Assembly: GCA_001792895.1 (NCBI GenBank)
Contig: MARA01000003.1
Span: 1,674,001-1,738,000, forward strand
DNA: 64,000 nt
Reading direction: 5' to 3'
From: Lentinus brumalis
Taxonomy: Eukaryota > Basidiomycota > Agaricomycetes > Polyporales > Polyporaceae
The translations under genes and the position numbers were made by a program. A model generated the notes under the pieces. It had not been told where the DNA came from, did no database searches, and saw nothing but the letters and a program-made list of their open reading frames with translations. This document shows, piece after piece, positions 46,977-59,800 of this stretch. Positions within the stretch are counted from its first letter, which is position 1; each line of letters begins with the position of its first letter.

Positions 46977-47515
46977 ATGAGCGAGCACGAAGAGAGACGG
47001 CTTCCCATCGAAGCAGTCGCACAGGCCACCCGGGTACGTGCACGTCTCTGGCCCCGCATGCCGTGCTCTCACACCAGCTCGCCCGACAGCAAGCACAGCG
47101 CGACGGCGTCTTTGCTGGCCTGTCCTCGGGGCTAGTCAGTGGTGCGTGCCTTCCCGCATCTGCTGCATCGTCCTCCTCGGTGTGCGCTGCGCATCCCACT
47201 CCGCTGAACCTCGTTTCTCTTCATCTAGCCATCTTAGGATCGAAGCTCTTTCGCCTCAACAGGAATGCCACAATCCTATGCGGCGTCGGTGAGCACCCCT
47301 TCCCCACACTGCTCGAGCGTTGTTCTTGCTCGACGCTCGTCTGTTCCTTGCGGACTTCCATGAATCTAATGCGCACTTGTCCTTCAGTGACGGGTGTAGT
47401 CTCCGGGTATCAGTTCACGCAGGGCTTCCTCGCAACCAACATCGCCCGTCTTCAGGCCGAAAAGGCTAGGCTTGACAAACTCGCCGCCGAGCAGGACACA
47501 CAGAATCCCTCCTAA
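46977..47515 (+). CDS. Small two-helix membrane protein
   Basis: I do not recognise a named family. Four exons (46977-47033, 47078-47141, 47229-47288, 47388-47515) give exactly 102 residues with all phases consistent. The order is MSEHEERRLPIEAVAQATRL, ARQQAQRDGVFAGLSSGLVS, AILGSKLFRLNRNATILCGV, VTGVVSGYQFTQGFLATNIA, then a helical RLQAEKARLDKLAAEQ tail. Two Gly-rich hydrophobic segments (about residues 30-46 and 55-72) are separated by a short basic turn, a hairpin pattern seen in small mitochondrial or ER membrane proteins. Conserved-looking composition and clean splicing argue that it is real. Location and function are open. Confidence 0.72.
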
Positions 47516-50500
47516 GTTCGTCCGTCCGATGTCCCGTCTGCACAGCCCGACAAACAAGCTACAGCTCGATTCTGCCATTGGTGAGGTTGCCTCGTGTTCA
47601 TCCACACCGCGTACCTATTCATGATTATTATCGATAGCCCGGCTTATTGTCTCTCAGCCCCCGCCTTGTCTAACAAAGTTATCTGGAAGCACGTCCCAAT
47701 CCGCATTTCACAAGCACGCGTGCCGATCCGGTCTCGCCGTCGAGCCCGTGTCGACTACAGCCTCCGGCTCCTCCGGACTCCCGCACGAGTGGTACTGTAC
47801 ACAGACTCACGTACAAGGCCGAAACCCGCCGCTTGCCAATCTCCCAGCGTGCCTCTTTGCTCCGGCGCCCTCCCCGTCTGCGTCAGAAGCCCTGTCTTCG
47901 TATCCGGATTGATTTGTTCTGTGAAGGTCCAACCCTAATGCAGTTGCTCGGTTGTCCACCTCCCGCAGCCTACGGCTCGCACCGGTGACGCGCCCATCCA
48001 ACAGTCCATCCACATCCATCATCGCATTCGTGCTTGCAGCCTGTCGGCGCTGGGGCGGCGCAAGTGCTTCGCATCGCGATGTCGCGCACGCCTCGGCTAA
48101 CTCAAACGCAGAGTCTTCAGGTAAGAACGGTATGTCAGTGCCCGCAAACCAACAGGCCCCGCGCTCTACGGATTGATGGCGATCGTTCGCGACTGGGATG
48201 ACCGCACTAGCTGTCCAACAACTACCGCGCAGTTCTCTTCTGCGCATGTCGATTTGTTCCCCCGGTACGCCCTTCTCCATTGCGCGGTCACTCAGATAGA
48301 GCTCGAAGGAAATGGCATGGCATGTCTCTCAGTGAATGCGTCTTCCGTATCCGATGGGGCGCATTAGGCCCGCAGGTGCCACGCAGCGTGGACGACGTCG
48401 CGAAGTCGTGGCATGGACAACTGACCAGTACTCGATCAGTTCGCAGTCCTGCAGTATCCGGCGAAGTGGCGTGCCTCGGGCCTCGGTTCAGTAGCTCGAT
48501 GCTACCTTACGATCGCGAACGTACGTGCACGCACCCCTTCTGTCAACGCTGATCGTCTGTGCGCAGTATTAGTTGCTCTGAGCTCCCCGTTGATGTCAAC
48601 GGAACCCAGAAGAATAATGCAAACTTAGCGTTATCAGTTAGTCCCGATGTGCAACCGGCGTTACAGTGTGCGGGCCACCCATATCCATGCAAACATCCAA
48701 GGCTCAAGCATGTTCTCCTGATCGCGGCGCACGGGCACCCAGATATGTGGTATGCCAGGCAACGCCCGCCGCCGTATTGTGTCCGCGCACCCTGCCTTGC
48801 TGGCTTCTAACTGAGGCGTGGGTCTGGACCCCGCGCGGCGAGGTGCCCGTATGTATGTAAGAGGCGTTGCGGTTGTGGGGAATGTCAGCCATGTTGTCAT
48901 GATCGCACTGTATCATACGGGTGCACCTGCCAGCGGATGTTCTGGATATCTTGTCGATGGCGTTGGCGATTGGGGTTGCGTGCATATTTGGAAAGGTGCG
49001 CTCCCGCTCGGTGTCTGAGCTACGCCGCTACAGTACTCGTCAGATCGTCCAGGCCAGGCGACACCAGGACGCGTCCGCAAGAGCGCTAGTGCGCGAGCAC
49101 ATATGCGGTTACGGCCAAGCGGTGGTGTAGGAGCATGTGTATGTGCGCGGCGAATGAATGGACGATGACTACTGTATGAGATGGGCAGATTGGATGAGCA
49201 CGGAGTGATGGGCGAACGTACCGGGCAGTCTGATCTGCCCTGGCCTCGCTCCGCCGGCTGCGCTGCTAAATGGTTTGTTATATCCTGTTATATCATATGT
49301 TTTGCGCTGGTCCACTGGCGCGAATCGCGAGCCTGGCGTTGTCGAGACTCGGACTGACCTGGGAACTGACCTGAACTGACGTAGACCTATGCGTCGAGCG
49401 CATTCGATCCTGTTCTCTCGTGCTAAGCCTGATAAGAACGATGCATGATATTAATTGATAAGTAGTAGTGACTTTGATACTCGCAAGTCATCGCTCACCT
49501 GCTCCGTCCACGCGTCGCAGTCGCGTCGCGAGCGACCCTGAACCACAGAACTTGCTCGAATCCCGCTCGCGCCCTAACCCCGGGTGATGATGCAGATGGT
49601 CGAACTCGATGGGAGATCTTCCGAGGCCTAAGTACTTAATCTGTCCTGCATCGCACCACCTCCACCATCTTGACGTTGCAGTTGCAACGTCGCGTACGAT
49701 GTTAGTATGTACCGCTCCTGGACGACTTCTGATCCTTTAGCCTTCATCTACATATCTCAGACACGGACTCACGAGAGTAAGGGGGGCGCCGTCGCCGTGC
49801 CCCAGACACTGTAAGCGCGAGGTCCGAGCCCGAGCCCGGGGCGGCGGGCGAAAAAGAGGGCTAAGTATTAGTATGTAGGGATGGAGACGGAAGACTTTGA
49901 AGTTTGCGGACGACAACAGATTGCCGGCTGTGGACGCAGCACGCGGGGCTGGACCAAGTTGTGGTGGCGGTGTGGTGCGGAGGCCGCTGCCTGAATGGAA
50001 AGTCCCTCTTGTGGTGAGTAAGAAAGAATTCGACCGAGGAGGACATGTCAGTTCCGACAGCCCGACGTCTCGACTCTCGACGGCTTCGCTGGCGGAATTA
50101 GCAACGAGCCAAATTTTATCGGAGCAGCAGACCTCCGACGTCTATGTATGTGTCGGCATGGCGGCCGGTGTCCAAAGTGTGCCTGTGCAGACTTGTGCAG
50201 GCCAGACTCCCGACTCCCAGCGTCGCGAACACGTTTGGAACCTGGCCAGAGGAGCAGTGACTGCGGCAGGAGGTGGATCTCCCCGCAGAAGTTTACGAGG
50301 CCGTGCACAACTGCGCATGTGCTTGAGTTCTGCAGACGACAGCCATCCCTGAACCTATGACAATAAGCGTAAGTTGGCCGGAGAGTAAGATGGAGATGCT
50401 GTCATCGCCAGCGGAATTATCCATAAGTGTTGCCTCCCACTTAGCGGCGCAGGCATGTGCCCATCGTGCAGGGCAGTGGCGGGCGGAGCTCGCGGCTCGC

Positions 50501-51673
50501 AACCCGCATACGGCGAATGTCGGTGAGTAGAATACGTGTGACCTGGTTCGGAGTCTGCCCTCGAACGATCTGTGGCACTGTCCAACGTCTCCTGAGGGCT
50601 GTCTCCCGCCAGGGGCTTGTCCGGACTCGGGACCAACGGGCTACCCGGAAAATGCTAGCGCTGCTGGGATGGGAGTCGGTGCCAAATTGAGAGTGGTCAT
50701 GTTGCATTGCGTGTGGGGCGGGAACGAGGGTGGTACCGGGTCCTTGCGTCTGGTATCGGGGATGCTCATTGGCGACATGCGCGCGAGGTGACTCGGTCCC
50801 AGGAAAAATTTCTCCTGATTCACGGCGAGCCGTGGGTTGTCGGAGGAGGCCATGTCATGCATGATGCATGATGTGCTGCTACCGCCGTAGCGGTGATGCC
50901 AACTGCGCACCGTCGCCGCGCTTGCAGGAAGGCATCTCATCTGGATGGACGTGGTGGCACTGGGCAGGGCGCCGCCTGCGATCGGAGGCTCGGAGCTGTT
51001 GGCGTCCTGCTCAGGCCCCAGGCTGGAGTTGGCAGAGACACGAGCTTAAGGGACAGAACGCCCATGTCCGGTCCGCGGAAAGGGACCTCGTCAGTGTCAC
51101 CCGAGCCTCGAGCGTCCAGGATGAGCGCGAACGTTGAACCTACCCTCAATGACCGTGCTGCTCGCACGATGGCCACCGGGAGTCGCATGGGCACGAGGGA
51201 ACACAGACGAGCGGCGGTGAACGCTTCTGGGACTTCTCCAGGGTCCGTGCTCGTTTCATTGAACGTAACGTAGACGGCGACTGGACGGGCGAACAGCGTA
51301 GGAAGATGTAACTGTGTACATGCGCATACGCATGGAAGAGAGGGGTGGATGCGGCGGCAAACGACGGCGGCGAACATGTATCTGATGCAGGAATGTACGT
51401 ATGCAGCATAACGACAAATGCGGTTACGGATGCGAATGAAACGTGAGGGAACAACTACAATGCAAAGTTGCAATGGGCGGGGTAGAGGCAGCGACAATGC
51501 GATCATGATGAGCGTGAACATGGGGAGAATGCTGGTGGTTGTACGTACGATATGCGATGCGGTAATAATAACTACTATGTTCTGTGTAAGGTCCGAGTTC
51601 AACGATGATGAGACCGAAGCGAAGCGCAAGGGTTCTAGACATATACTATACTACTATACTACCCTTTGGATTA
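47516..51673. other. 4.2 kb interval without supported gene
   Basis: Several open frames of 60 to 150 codons occur, for example 49897-50352 on the plus strand, but none resembles a family, forms a consistent exon chain or has coding-like composition. Around 49268-49470 and 51500-51700 the sequence is AT-rich. I see no transposase or reverse transcriptase motifs, no long terminal repeats and no tRNA. Part of the right side is the 3' flank of the cyclin gene. Confidence 0.5.
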
Positions 51674-53826
51674 TTATACCTGCCGTCCGCGCGCCCTGTA
51701 ATAATGCGGGCTGGGGATCGGCGTCATTGTAGAGTAGAACTGCACTCCGGAAGGGCCTGCGTTTGCGAACGGTGCAGAGGGGATCATCGAGGCGTGCTGA
51801 TGCGGCTGCTCGACCAAGATTGGAGGCAGCTGCGTCGACTCCCGCGCCGGCGGACCAGCGGCCGTCGACCAGCCCTGCGACACTTGCGAGAAGGGCGGCA
51901 GGGCAGGCTGGGGCGGATGCACGTGTGAGTGGACCTCATACGGGCTCGTCGAGGCTGACTGGATGACCATGGGCATCGACGGCGGGTACTGATACATCGC
52001 AACACTGGGCGGGGGCGCCTGGTGGTAACGAAGACGCGTCTTGCGCGACCGACGCTCCTCCTCAGACTCCATCGGTGAGCCGGCGAGCGAGTAGAAGTAC
52101 AAGTTCTTGACATAGGTCAGCGCATTGTCACGGATAACGAAAAGCAATGAGCTCACCTGTGGTGCGATGTGAGGACGCTGGTCATCCATCCGGTAAGCGG
52201 ACACCAGTGTCCGCGGGTACTCGTCGTGCCGGGCGGGCCATTGCTGCGTGGGGACGTTGTCGACTGGGGACGCGCCGAGATTCAGCTTCGAGAAGGACTG
52301 CAGCGATTCCAGGGGCGACGCCGAGTTCTCCCGAGAATGCTGGTGGGCAGTCGGCTGCGGGATGTCGAGGGTAAGGCCGTGCATGCGCCTTGGCACCTGC
52401 GTCGGTGGCTGCTGCACAGCCGCGAATGACGCAGAGGTCGGGGAGAACGCGTCTTCCGCCGTGCGCTTGCAGCCGGCCGGAACCTCATTCCGTGCGGGTG
52501 AGTACGCAGGGGTGTAGGCGACGAGCTGAGGCGGAGGTGGCGGGGCGGGAGTGTAATGCTGCGGATGGGCGGGATAGGGGACGGAGGAGACGGCACATAC
52601 AGACGCGCGGCGCGGAGAAGAGGATCGTGCGCGGTGTGACGATGCACGTGACTGTGTGAGGTGGGCGTTCCTGTGACACCCAGGCCGCAGATGCGAAGTC
52701 CGCACAGGGTATCGCGACCGCTTGTACATCTTCGAGTCCTGCTCCTTGTGGCTCACCAGGCCCTTGAGGAGGCTCACCCAGCCCTCGTACGTGTTCTTGT
52801 CGACGTAGAGGTCAAAGTCGATCCCCAGCAGGAACTCGCGCTCCATCCGATTGACCTCGGTGAGGTCGATGCCCGACACCTCGGACCACGTCTTGTTCGT
52901 ATACGTGTTGCTGCGAGAAGGAAGCGCGTCAGCAACGACGCGTCGTGAGGGCCGAAGGATACTCACTCGTCCACAAACTTGTTCGCCAGCATGAGCGCGG
53001 CGATGGCCACGCGGTACTCGCTCCCGGCCTGGCCAGTCGTATAGGGATTACGCCCCTTGAGGCGGTAGATGTAGTGTAGCGAGAGTACGATGACCGACTG
53101 GCTGACTTGCGTGGTCTCGAGTACTTTTTGCATGAAGCGAACGAAGGCGGGCGCGACGGAGAACTGCAGCTTCGCGGTCGATGAATTGCTATGCGGGGAG
53201 AAGGAGGCGTGTTGCGCGGATGCGGAGCGGGTGCGCTTGGACGGGGACGCGGATGTGCTGGAGATGGTGGAGAACCAGAGGTAGCAGATCATCTCACAAG
53301 TCTTCTCCGCGATGAAGCGAGCGGAACGGTGCGAGTCACTGCCGAACCAGTCGAACACGTACGAGTTGGACGCGAAGGGGTCTTCTGGCAGCTCGTTCTG
53401 AGAGGATGAAGGCGAAGGGTCGAGCGAGCGCGAGGGAAGAGGTGCGAGGACAGAAGGCAGACGGTACGGTTGCGCGTCATACTTGGTGTCCCATTCATCC
53501 GTCGGTGGCGGCGTGACTTCGTCGGACGCATGAGGGGACGTGTGTGTGCGCGGTGCAGCGAGGAACATACCTGGTGAATGGCGCGAGATGGACCTGTCAA
53601 AGTGCGAGATGGGAGGGAGCACGGTGGGCGTATGGTGCTGTGCAGGGACTGGGACGCGTCTCTGCGGGACGGAGGAGAGCGGCGGGGTGAGGGGAGCTTC
53701 GGACTTTGTTGGCCTCCAGTCTTGCCATGAAGAGACGAGCTCGTACGGGAGAGGGAGGGCGGCGGTGGACATTGGCGACGGTGAGGGGGAGGGAGGGAGG
53801 GAGGAGGAGTAATAAGGGCCATGCAT
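51674..53826 (-). CDS. PHO80-like cyclin
   Basis: Cyclin of the PHO80/Pcl type, which activates Pho85-like kinases in phosphate, glycogen and polarity control. Exon 1 (from 53826) has a Ser/Pro-rich N-terminus, then FDWFGSDSHRSARFIAEKTC and EMICYLWFST. The cyclin box follows: LQFSVAPAFVRFMQKVLETT, VSQSVIVLSLHYIYRLKGRN, GSEYRVAIAALMLANKFVDE. Exon 2 continues NTYTNKTWSEVSGIDLTEVN, RMEREFLLGIDFDLYVDKNT and YEGWVSLLKGLVSHKEQDS, completing the fold. Long disordered C-terminal exons are rich in Pro, Gln and Ser and include KRTAEDAFSPTSASF, a likely short basic/phosphosite region. Introns lie near 52914-52968, 52675-52725 and 52085-52155. Much longer than yeast Pho80, mainly because of the tails, as is usual for agaricomycete Pcl-type cyclins. 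The stop is at 51674. Confidence 0.87.
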
Positions 53827-56800
53827 AAGTATGCTATGGAGAGTTTGCGGACAGAGGGAGCGAGAGGAGGAGTATTAAAAAAGAAGACGGAGGCGACGCG
53901 CGAAGACGGTAACCGCAATTTTGAGTCCATGACATCCCACACATAACAAAATCCGTATCCGACACAGAGCTCGCTCCCAATCCGGCCTCCCATCAGGGGC
54001 TCCCAAATCGGGTCTCCCATCAATCTTCCCCTTTCGCACCCCGCAAAACCTTCCGCCATTTCCCGCCCCTTCTTTTTTGCCTCCAGTCCCCGCCCGGCTC
54101 CCACGCCCCGTCCCCGGCATCCCGGCTGCCTCCATCACCCAGGGATTCCCCATAGCCTTGCCCCCCATTTCGCCCATATGCGGCAGGAGCACACGGGGCA
54201 CGAGGACGTGCACGTCACGTTACCGGCTGCAGTCTCCCCGATCAGGCAGCCCGCTTCTGAGTCGCGCAGGCGTCCGTGGCGGGAAATGCGCGAGAACAGA
54301 GGATTTCCGGCTGGCAGGTGGATCTGGGAACGATCTGGAGCATCTGTGGGTGGCACGGCGGAGGCGCCTGTGTATGCGGCTTCTGTTGGCGTTCTGTCGT
54401 CTGGCGTGCGTTCGCTCTCTCGCCCTCGCACAAGGCCGTGAACTGGCCACTGTCGTAACTCGCTTACTGGTATCCTGATATGTTCCCCAACTCAGTCTGT
54501 CGCCATCCTTCTGCGCTGGCGCCCAGGCCATTGCCCCGACCTCACCGCGCCTCCGCCTCGTATGCCCATCTCGTCCATGTCTCACCGTCAAAATAGACCG
54601 CATGTCGCCTGTGGGCCCCAAGGAAATTTTACTCGGCCTGCGCTACGCTTCGACGGTGGCGGCCTACGCTAGCGCGGTGTGTTAGTCTGGCCTACAGACG
54701 TCCCGGCTGACGAGTGTAGTGATAGCCTCGTGGCCACCTCTGCGGCTAAACATCGCGGGTGCCTCCGCTCCATTTCGACCTGCCATACTCGGCAGGTCGC
54801 CTGCCTTATGGGGCTGCGGGCGTGCGCTCTGGCAACTTCCGCCCGCTGGACAAGACCCGGATCGGTCGGATATGTCCAGGGAGGGGCTTATACGACGGCT
54901 TATCCACGGGGGTTATCTGATTTCGCAGGCAGCTAGCGTTGTAAATCCACGTTGAACATACGGACGTACGAACGCGCCGACGTCGACCGCAGCCTCCTCT
55001 GCTCTATTGTGTCCGCCGTAGCGTATGGATCTCCCATCAGTTCCTCCGACTGCAGCAAATTCCATGACATGAAACCTTGACGAGCACGCTCCAGCCCCGA
55101 CTCTCCCTGCCAACCCGGCCACCACATCCCATCTGCCGCCGGCACATCCCACTCCTCCATCCACTCCGCGATACCGTCCATTCCTCCCCAGGCTCGTCGT
55201 CTCTCCTTCCGGCCCAACGTTCCCCTTCCGTTTCTGATCGCCACCTCACCCCTTCACTAGCACGAGCCTGCCCCTTTCGCATGCCCACAGCAGCCCACAG
55301 CTCCCGACCCTCTGTTCTCTTCGCGCACGGACGCGAACCTCGCCCGCATCATATACTAGTACCATACACTCGTACTGACTCCATTCCGGGCGCTCGTCCA
55401 CCATGTGTGCATCTGTCTATTGCTTACGACATGCCTCGATATCTCTTTCTTCGCGCGAACTCCTCACGCATGCCTGATCTGACCTTTCCTTCGCAGGGCC
55501 ACCCGCGGTTCGAAACCCACCCTTGTGCACGTAAGTGCAGACGGGTGTGACCGTTTCTCCGTTCTGTCCCCGCATCCTTAGTTAGAGTCTATCACATCAG
55601 CTGCCGAGATGCTACAACGCGTATGTGCCACCCGTGGCGAGCGGTGAGACGAGACGAACACTGGCTGGGTCTCGGGCCTCTCCAATTCCGCCCCGTAGAC
55701 GCAAGAACCGGTGAAGTGTTCGCGTCCAATGAGTGAGATTGCCGCGTGTTCCGCCGTACACGAGCCCCGCGCCATCATACAACTCGCCAGACGGGTGGCG
55801 AACGCCGCGAAGCATACGATACGAGTCACGGCGAGTCCAGCCCAGGGCAACATACCATGCTTCATGCGGGACGGCTCCTTTTACCTTGCAATAATCAATT
55901 TGTGCCCCCTCGTTCCGCTGCGACACGGCGGTCGGTCGGATGCACATCCTCGGCCTGTCAATGTACGGCTGTTGTACGACTGCCCTGTTCGCAGCTCGCG
56001 TCCCGGCGAGACAATGACACAAGCGCAAGCGCAAGCGGAGGACGGAGCGCGCTCCAGGACCCGGCGACCTTGCGACTCGCGACGCCCAGGTTGATCACAG
56101 CAGGTTCATATGTGTCATTCCGCATCGGGAAGTGTCGCCGTCAAACAGACGATGACCAATCTCGCGAACCGTTGTGTCGGAGCCCGGACGCCGAAAGGAG
56201 GCGGGCGGTTAGTGTGGCCGCGCAGGTGCGAGGATCACTCCCTAGAGTCTCCTGTGGCCTGCGTCCGGGAAGCTTCTAACTCGCAGAGCTTGTTGCAAGA
56301 ACTTTTCCGTTCCTGCATGCGGTGGCGACAGCGGCGACGCAGCGCTCGGTGTGAGCAGCGGCGCCGCTGGGACGCTTCTCGCACACCTGTGATACACCGC
56401 CAACTGCCAATCTCTCTGATGAACACGAACACAAACGCTCGCGGAACACCCAGCGCCAGGCTGCGCGAGGTCTCAGTCTTCCTGCCGTCTTCGCTCAGGT
56501 CCATCTTCGCGGCCAGTGCGGCGCTCGGTGCATGATCGTGCCATCGCGTGCACCAGGCATTTGGTTATGCAAGTGGGTTTCGAGTCGTCCAGCTGTTGTA
56601 TATCCGTATGTACTGACCGATGTCTCTTTGACAGCGGGGACCTCCACCGGGGACACGTGAACCTAAACCATAACGCTACTCAGGCAGCCCCACACGCAGC
56701 CCAAACCATCGCAGATTCCCCGCTGAGACCGACAGTGTACAGAGTCCGGGCTGCGAATGTCAGTGGCACCACCGATTCCGCACGCTCCTCCTTCGGCACT

Positions 56801-59800
56801 AGTACACTGAGCAGTACTTCCGCGACAAGTCGGCGTGTCTCTGTCTGATACGCGAGGCGAGGTATGTTCACTTCCCTCGTGCTTGAAGTCATCCATGTGT
56901 CCCGCTCACCTCGGCGGCTCGGAGCGTCGGGACTCGGAGCAGTATCCAATGGTCCAATTGTGTATAGCACAGTGCCCGTTACGGCCTGGCCCCGCTCGTC
57001 GCCGTCCTCGGACGTGCTAACTTCCCCTTTCCCCAGGGCCGTCTCGGGTACTCGGTCACTTGCCAGCACGCAGTCACCCGTCGCCCGCGGCCCGTCGCTC
57101 GGTGTCTGTACGCGTGTAACTGCAAGTGGAACTCGCTGATAGTGTTCACCGTTAGCTCTGGCAACCACAGATGCGGCACGCGGCCCCTTCTTGCGCTCAA
57201 TTGACAATGATGGCGCAGGACGTGGAACCTTGTGCAGGCACCACGGACTTGGGTATTCGGGCTTCCAGTCTCGGAATCCGGATTCCAGACGAGCCACGCG
57301 GGCGGTCGACGGGACGAGGATCAGCTTCTTCGGCGCATTGGCTCCGCCGTCGCGCCGCTTGCGGTGCAGGGGCAGAAGGAAGTGCGAGAGGTCGGACGAC
57401 GTTGAGCTGCCTTTCGCTGCTAGGACGGCCGGCAGGGCCTCTGCATGAGGCTACGTCGTAAGTTCCGTCGCGCGTGTACGGGTCTACATTGAACAAACGA
57501 AGCACCGTGCCGGGATAACGACAGTGAGTTTCGGGGACGCTCTGCAGTTACCATGCTCCGGAGTTCGGGCGGCGGTCCGTGCGAGGCGCAGGCTGAGCTT
57601 GGACTCGCGTGGATGCATGCAGGGTCGGACGGCGCTGGGTGCAGTGTCTTACATACTCACTGCAGCTGCTGTGCCGTTTCTAGCTCCGGACACGCTGCTG
57701 AGCTGGCAACTGGATGGACAACGCGTACGGCAAGTTGCCAAAGGCGCGACAGCAGCGACATTGCCATTGCTGCGAACGAGCGAACCGACTATCGAGCCCG
57801 AGTGCCAGCGCGAGCGCGATCCCGAACGCTAACTCGTCCTGTCAATGTCGCAGAGCCAGGACCATCGAGGGTCCCCGTCGGAGCGTAGCATTACCGTAAG
57901 AACTCGCCCCAGGCACGTACTCCCACCTACTTCTGCACGGCGCGAATCTGTATCATGCATGTATGAAGGAAGTGTATCAATATGTACTATCATTACATGC
58001 ACGTACGCACATACCGTACTCACAGTACTCGTAAGGCGACTGACCCATCCCGTCTTACACATGCAGGCAGGATTCAGGGCGGCGCATCCGCGCGCTGTAT
58101 CCGGGCTCCCGTATACAACCGCGACTACTATTAGCATTCAGTCGCCCAATCGACAGGCCAGGTCCCCGTGCGTGTCAATGGGCGGCGCGGGAACTCACTG
58201 ATTTATGTAGAGGATGCGTCCTCGAGCGTGCCAATGCAACTGCCGGCGAGGGTCGAAGCTCGCGAGGGATGCCGCTTATGAGCATCGAGCATCTATTCTC
58301 GTTCAGGCCCGTCCGTAGCCAGATTCACTCGGACGCGGCGTACCTTGCTCGCCCTGCCTGCTTCGCGCCTTCGCGCCTTCGAGGTACATGTGCTGGTGCC
58401 GCTGACGGAGCGCGACTTTGCCGATGTAGACGTCCGTTCGATGAGCGTGGCATCGCGCCCGAGCGGCGCGGGTCACAGACGGTTGCAGCGGCGACCCTGG
58501 AAGCGGGAGAGGAAGCTGCAGATTCGTGCACGCTGGTATGTAAGTTGCGACACGTCCCCGTCGCAGTTCCCGGCGGGAAGGGTCAGCGGAGGGCCCTCTG
58601 CTGGCTTGAACGCGTCGGTCGGTGCGGGTCTGTCGGTCACCAGCGCCGGTCCGGTCGCGTTCTCGTGTCGTGATTACCTACCGCGTGGGTGCTGGAGTGG
58701 GTATGAGATTTTGTAACGCCTGCAGTAAGCCGAGTAAGCGCGTGCGCTGCAAACGTACTCGTTGGCTCAGTCAGCAGCCCAGCATGTTCGGATTTGGATT
58801 CGGATTCGAACGCTTTTCGAGCTGCAGTTCGTTTGGGAACAGAGGAGAGGCCTGCAACGAAAGGCTCCGGCCGGACGCCCGAAGGTGAATGGCTTCTCGA
58901 CTGATAGCGGACGGTGCCTATGGGCTCGTGAGCGATGTGCAGTGTGCGGTTACTGGAAATGTATAGGTCAGCTATCGCGAAGCTTGTCTGCGACGGTTCG
59001 ACGGTTCGACGGCCGCTGGCTGTTCGACTGTTCACAGCTCGAATTCGGGCGCGGTGCGTCTGTACGCACGTTCGAGAACTGTGTATCGGTCAGCAAATGT
59101 AACTACAAGGTCAGGCAGGTGCGAGTATCAACTTATCCAATTATTTTGGGGCGATTCCATCTACGGCGCTGGCAGTTGGAGGCGCAGTCGCAGAATTGGG
59201 ACAGAACAAAGACGCAGGAACGGTGTCATTGAAGGTGCTCGTCTCCGAACAAGTACAGAACACTTGTCCGCGATAGGTGGCCAAGCTGGCGCTCCGTTCG
59301 AGGCGACTACTACGCCCGAGGGCCAGCGCCTCGATGGCCGCACGCACCGAGAGGAATGACGGCGTGCGTAATCACCAAACGAGCCGGTACGTGCGGCGAC
59401 GGGCGAATATGTAAGATGGAACTTACGACGCGGGCGGCGCGCAAGCTCGGAGCGGCGAAAAGGGGCAGATGAGCGATGAGGCAAGAGTCGAATGTTGGGA
59501 TGCTGGGGTGGACCGGAACGGTGACAGGGCGAGGAACTAGTGCTGGATGACGATCAGAGTGCAATTAAACATCGGAGGGTTCTCCCGCGCTCCGTGCTGC
59601 TGGAGGAGATGAAGTTGTCGAAAGAGCTGCGCAGTGGGACGGGTCGCATCTACTGCAGGCTGTCTCAGGTTTGGCTCTGGAGCGTTGAACTCTGAAGGGC
59701 CGCCCGGTCTGCGCCGGTAGTATTGAGGGATCGATGTGTGATGGATGCATGGAGGCTACTGGCAGTGACTGGCGCGCTGCGAGGCTAGAGCGGGAGTGGC

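Noticed and set aside
49897..50352. 151-codon plus-strand frame in the 4.2 kb interval
   Set aside because: There is no recognisable domain or splice partners, and the composition is like the flanking non-coding DNA.
55500..55530. GGTTCGAAACC resembling a tRNA B box
   Set aside because: The flanking bases do not form a T-arm stem, and no acceptor stem, D-arm or A box was found upstream.
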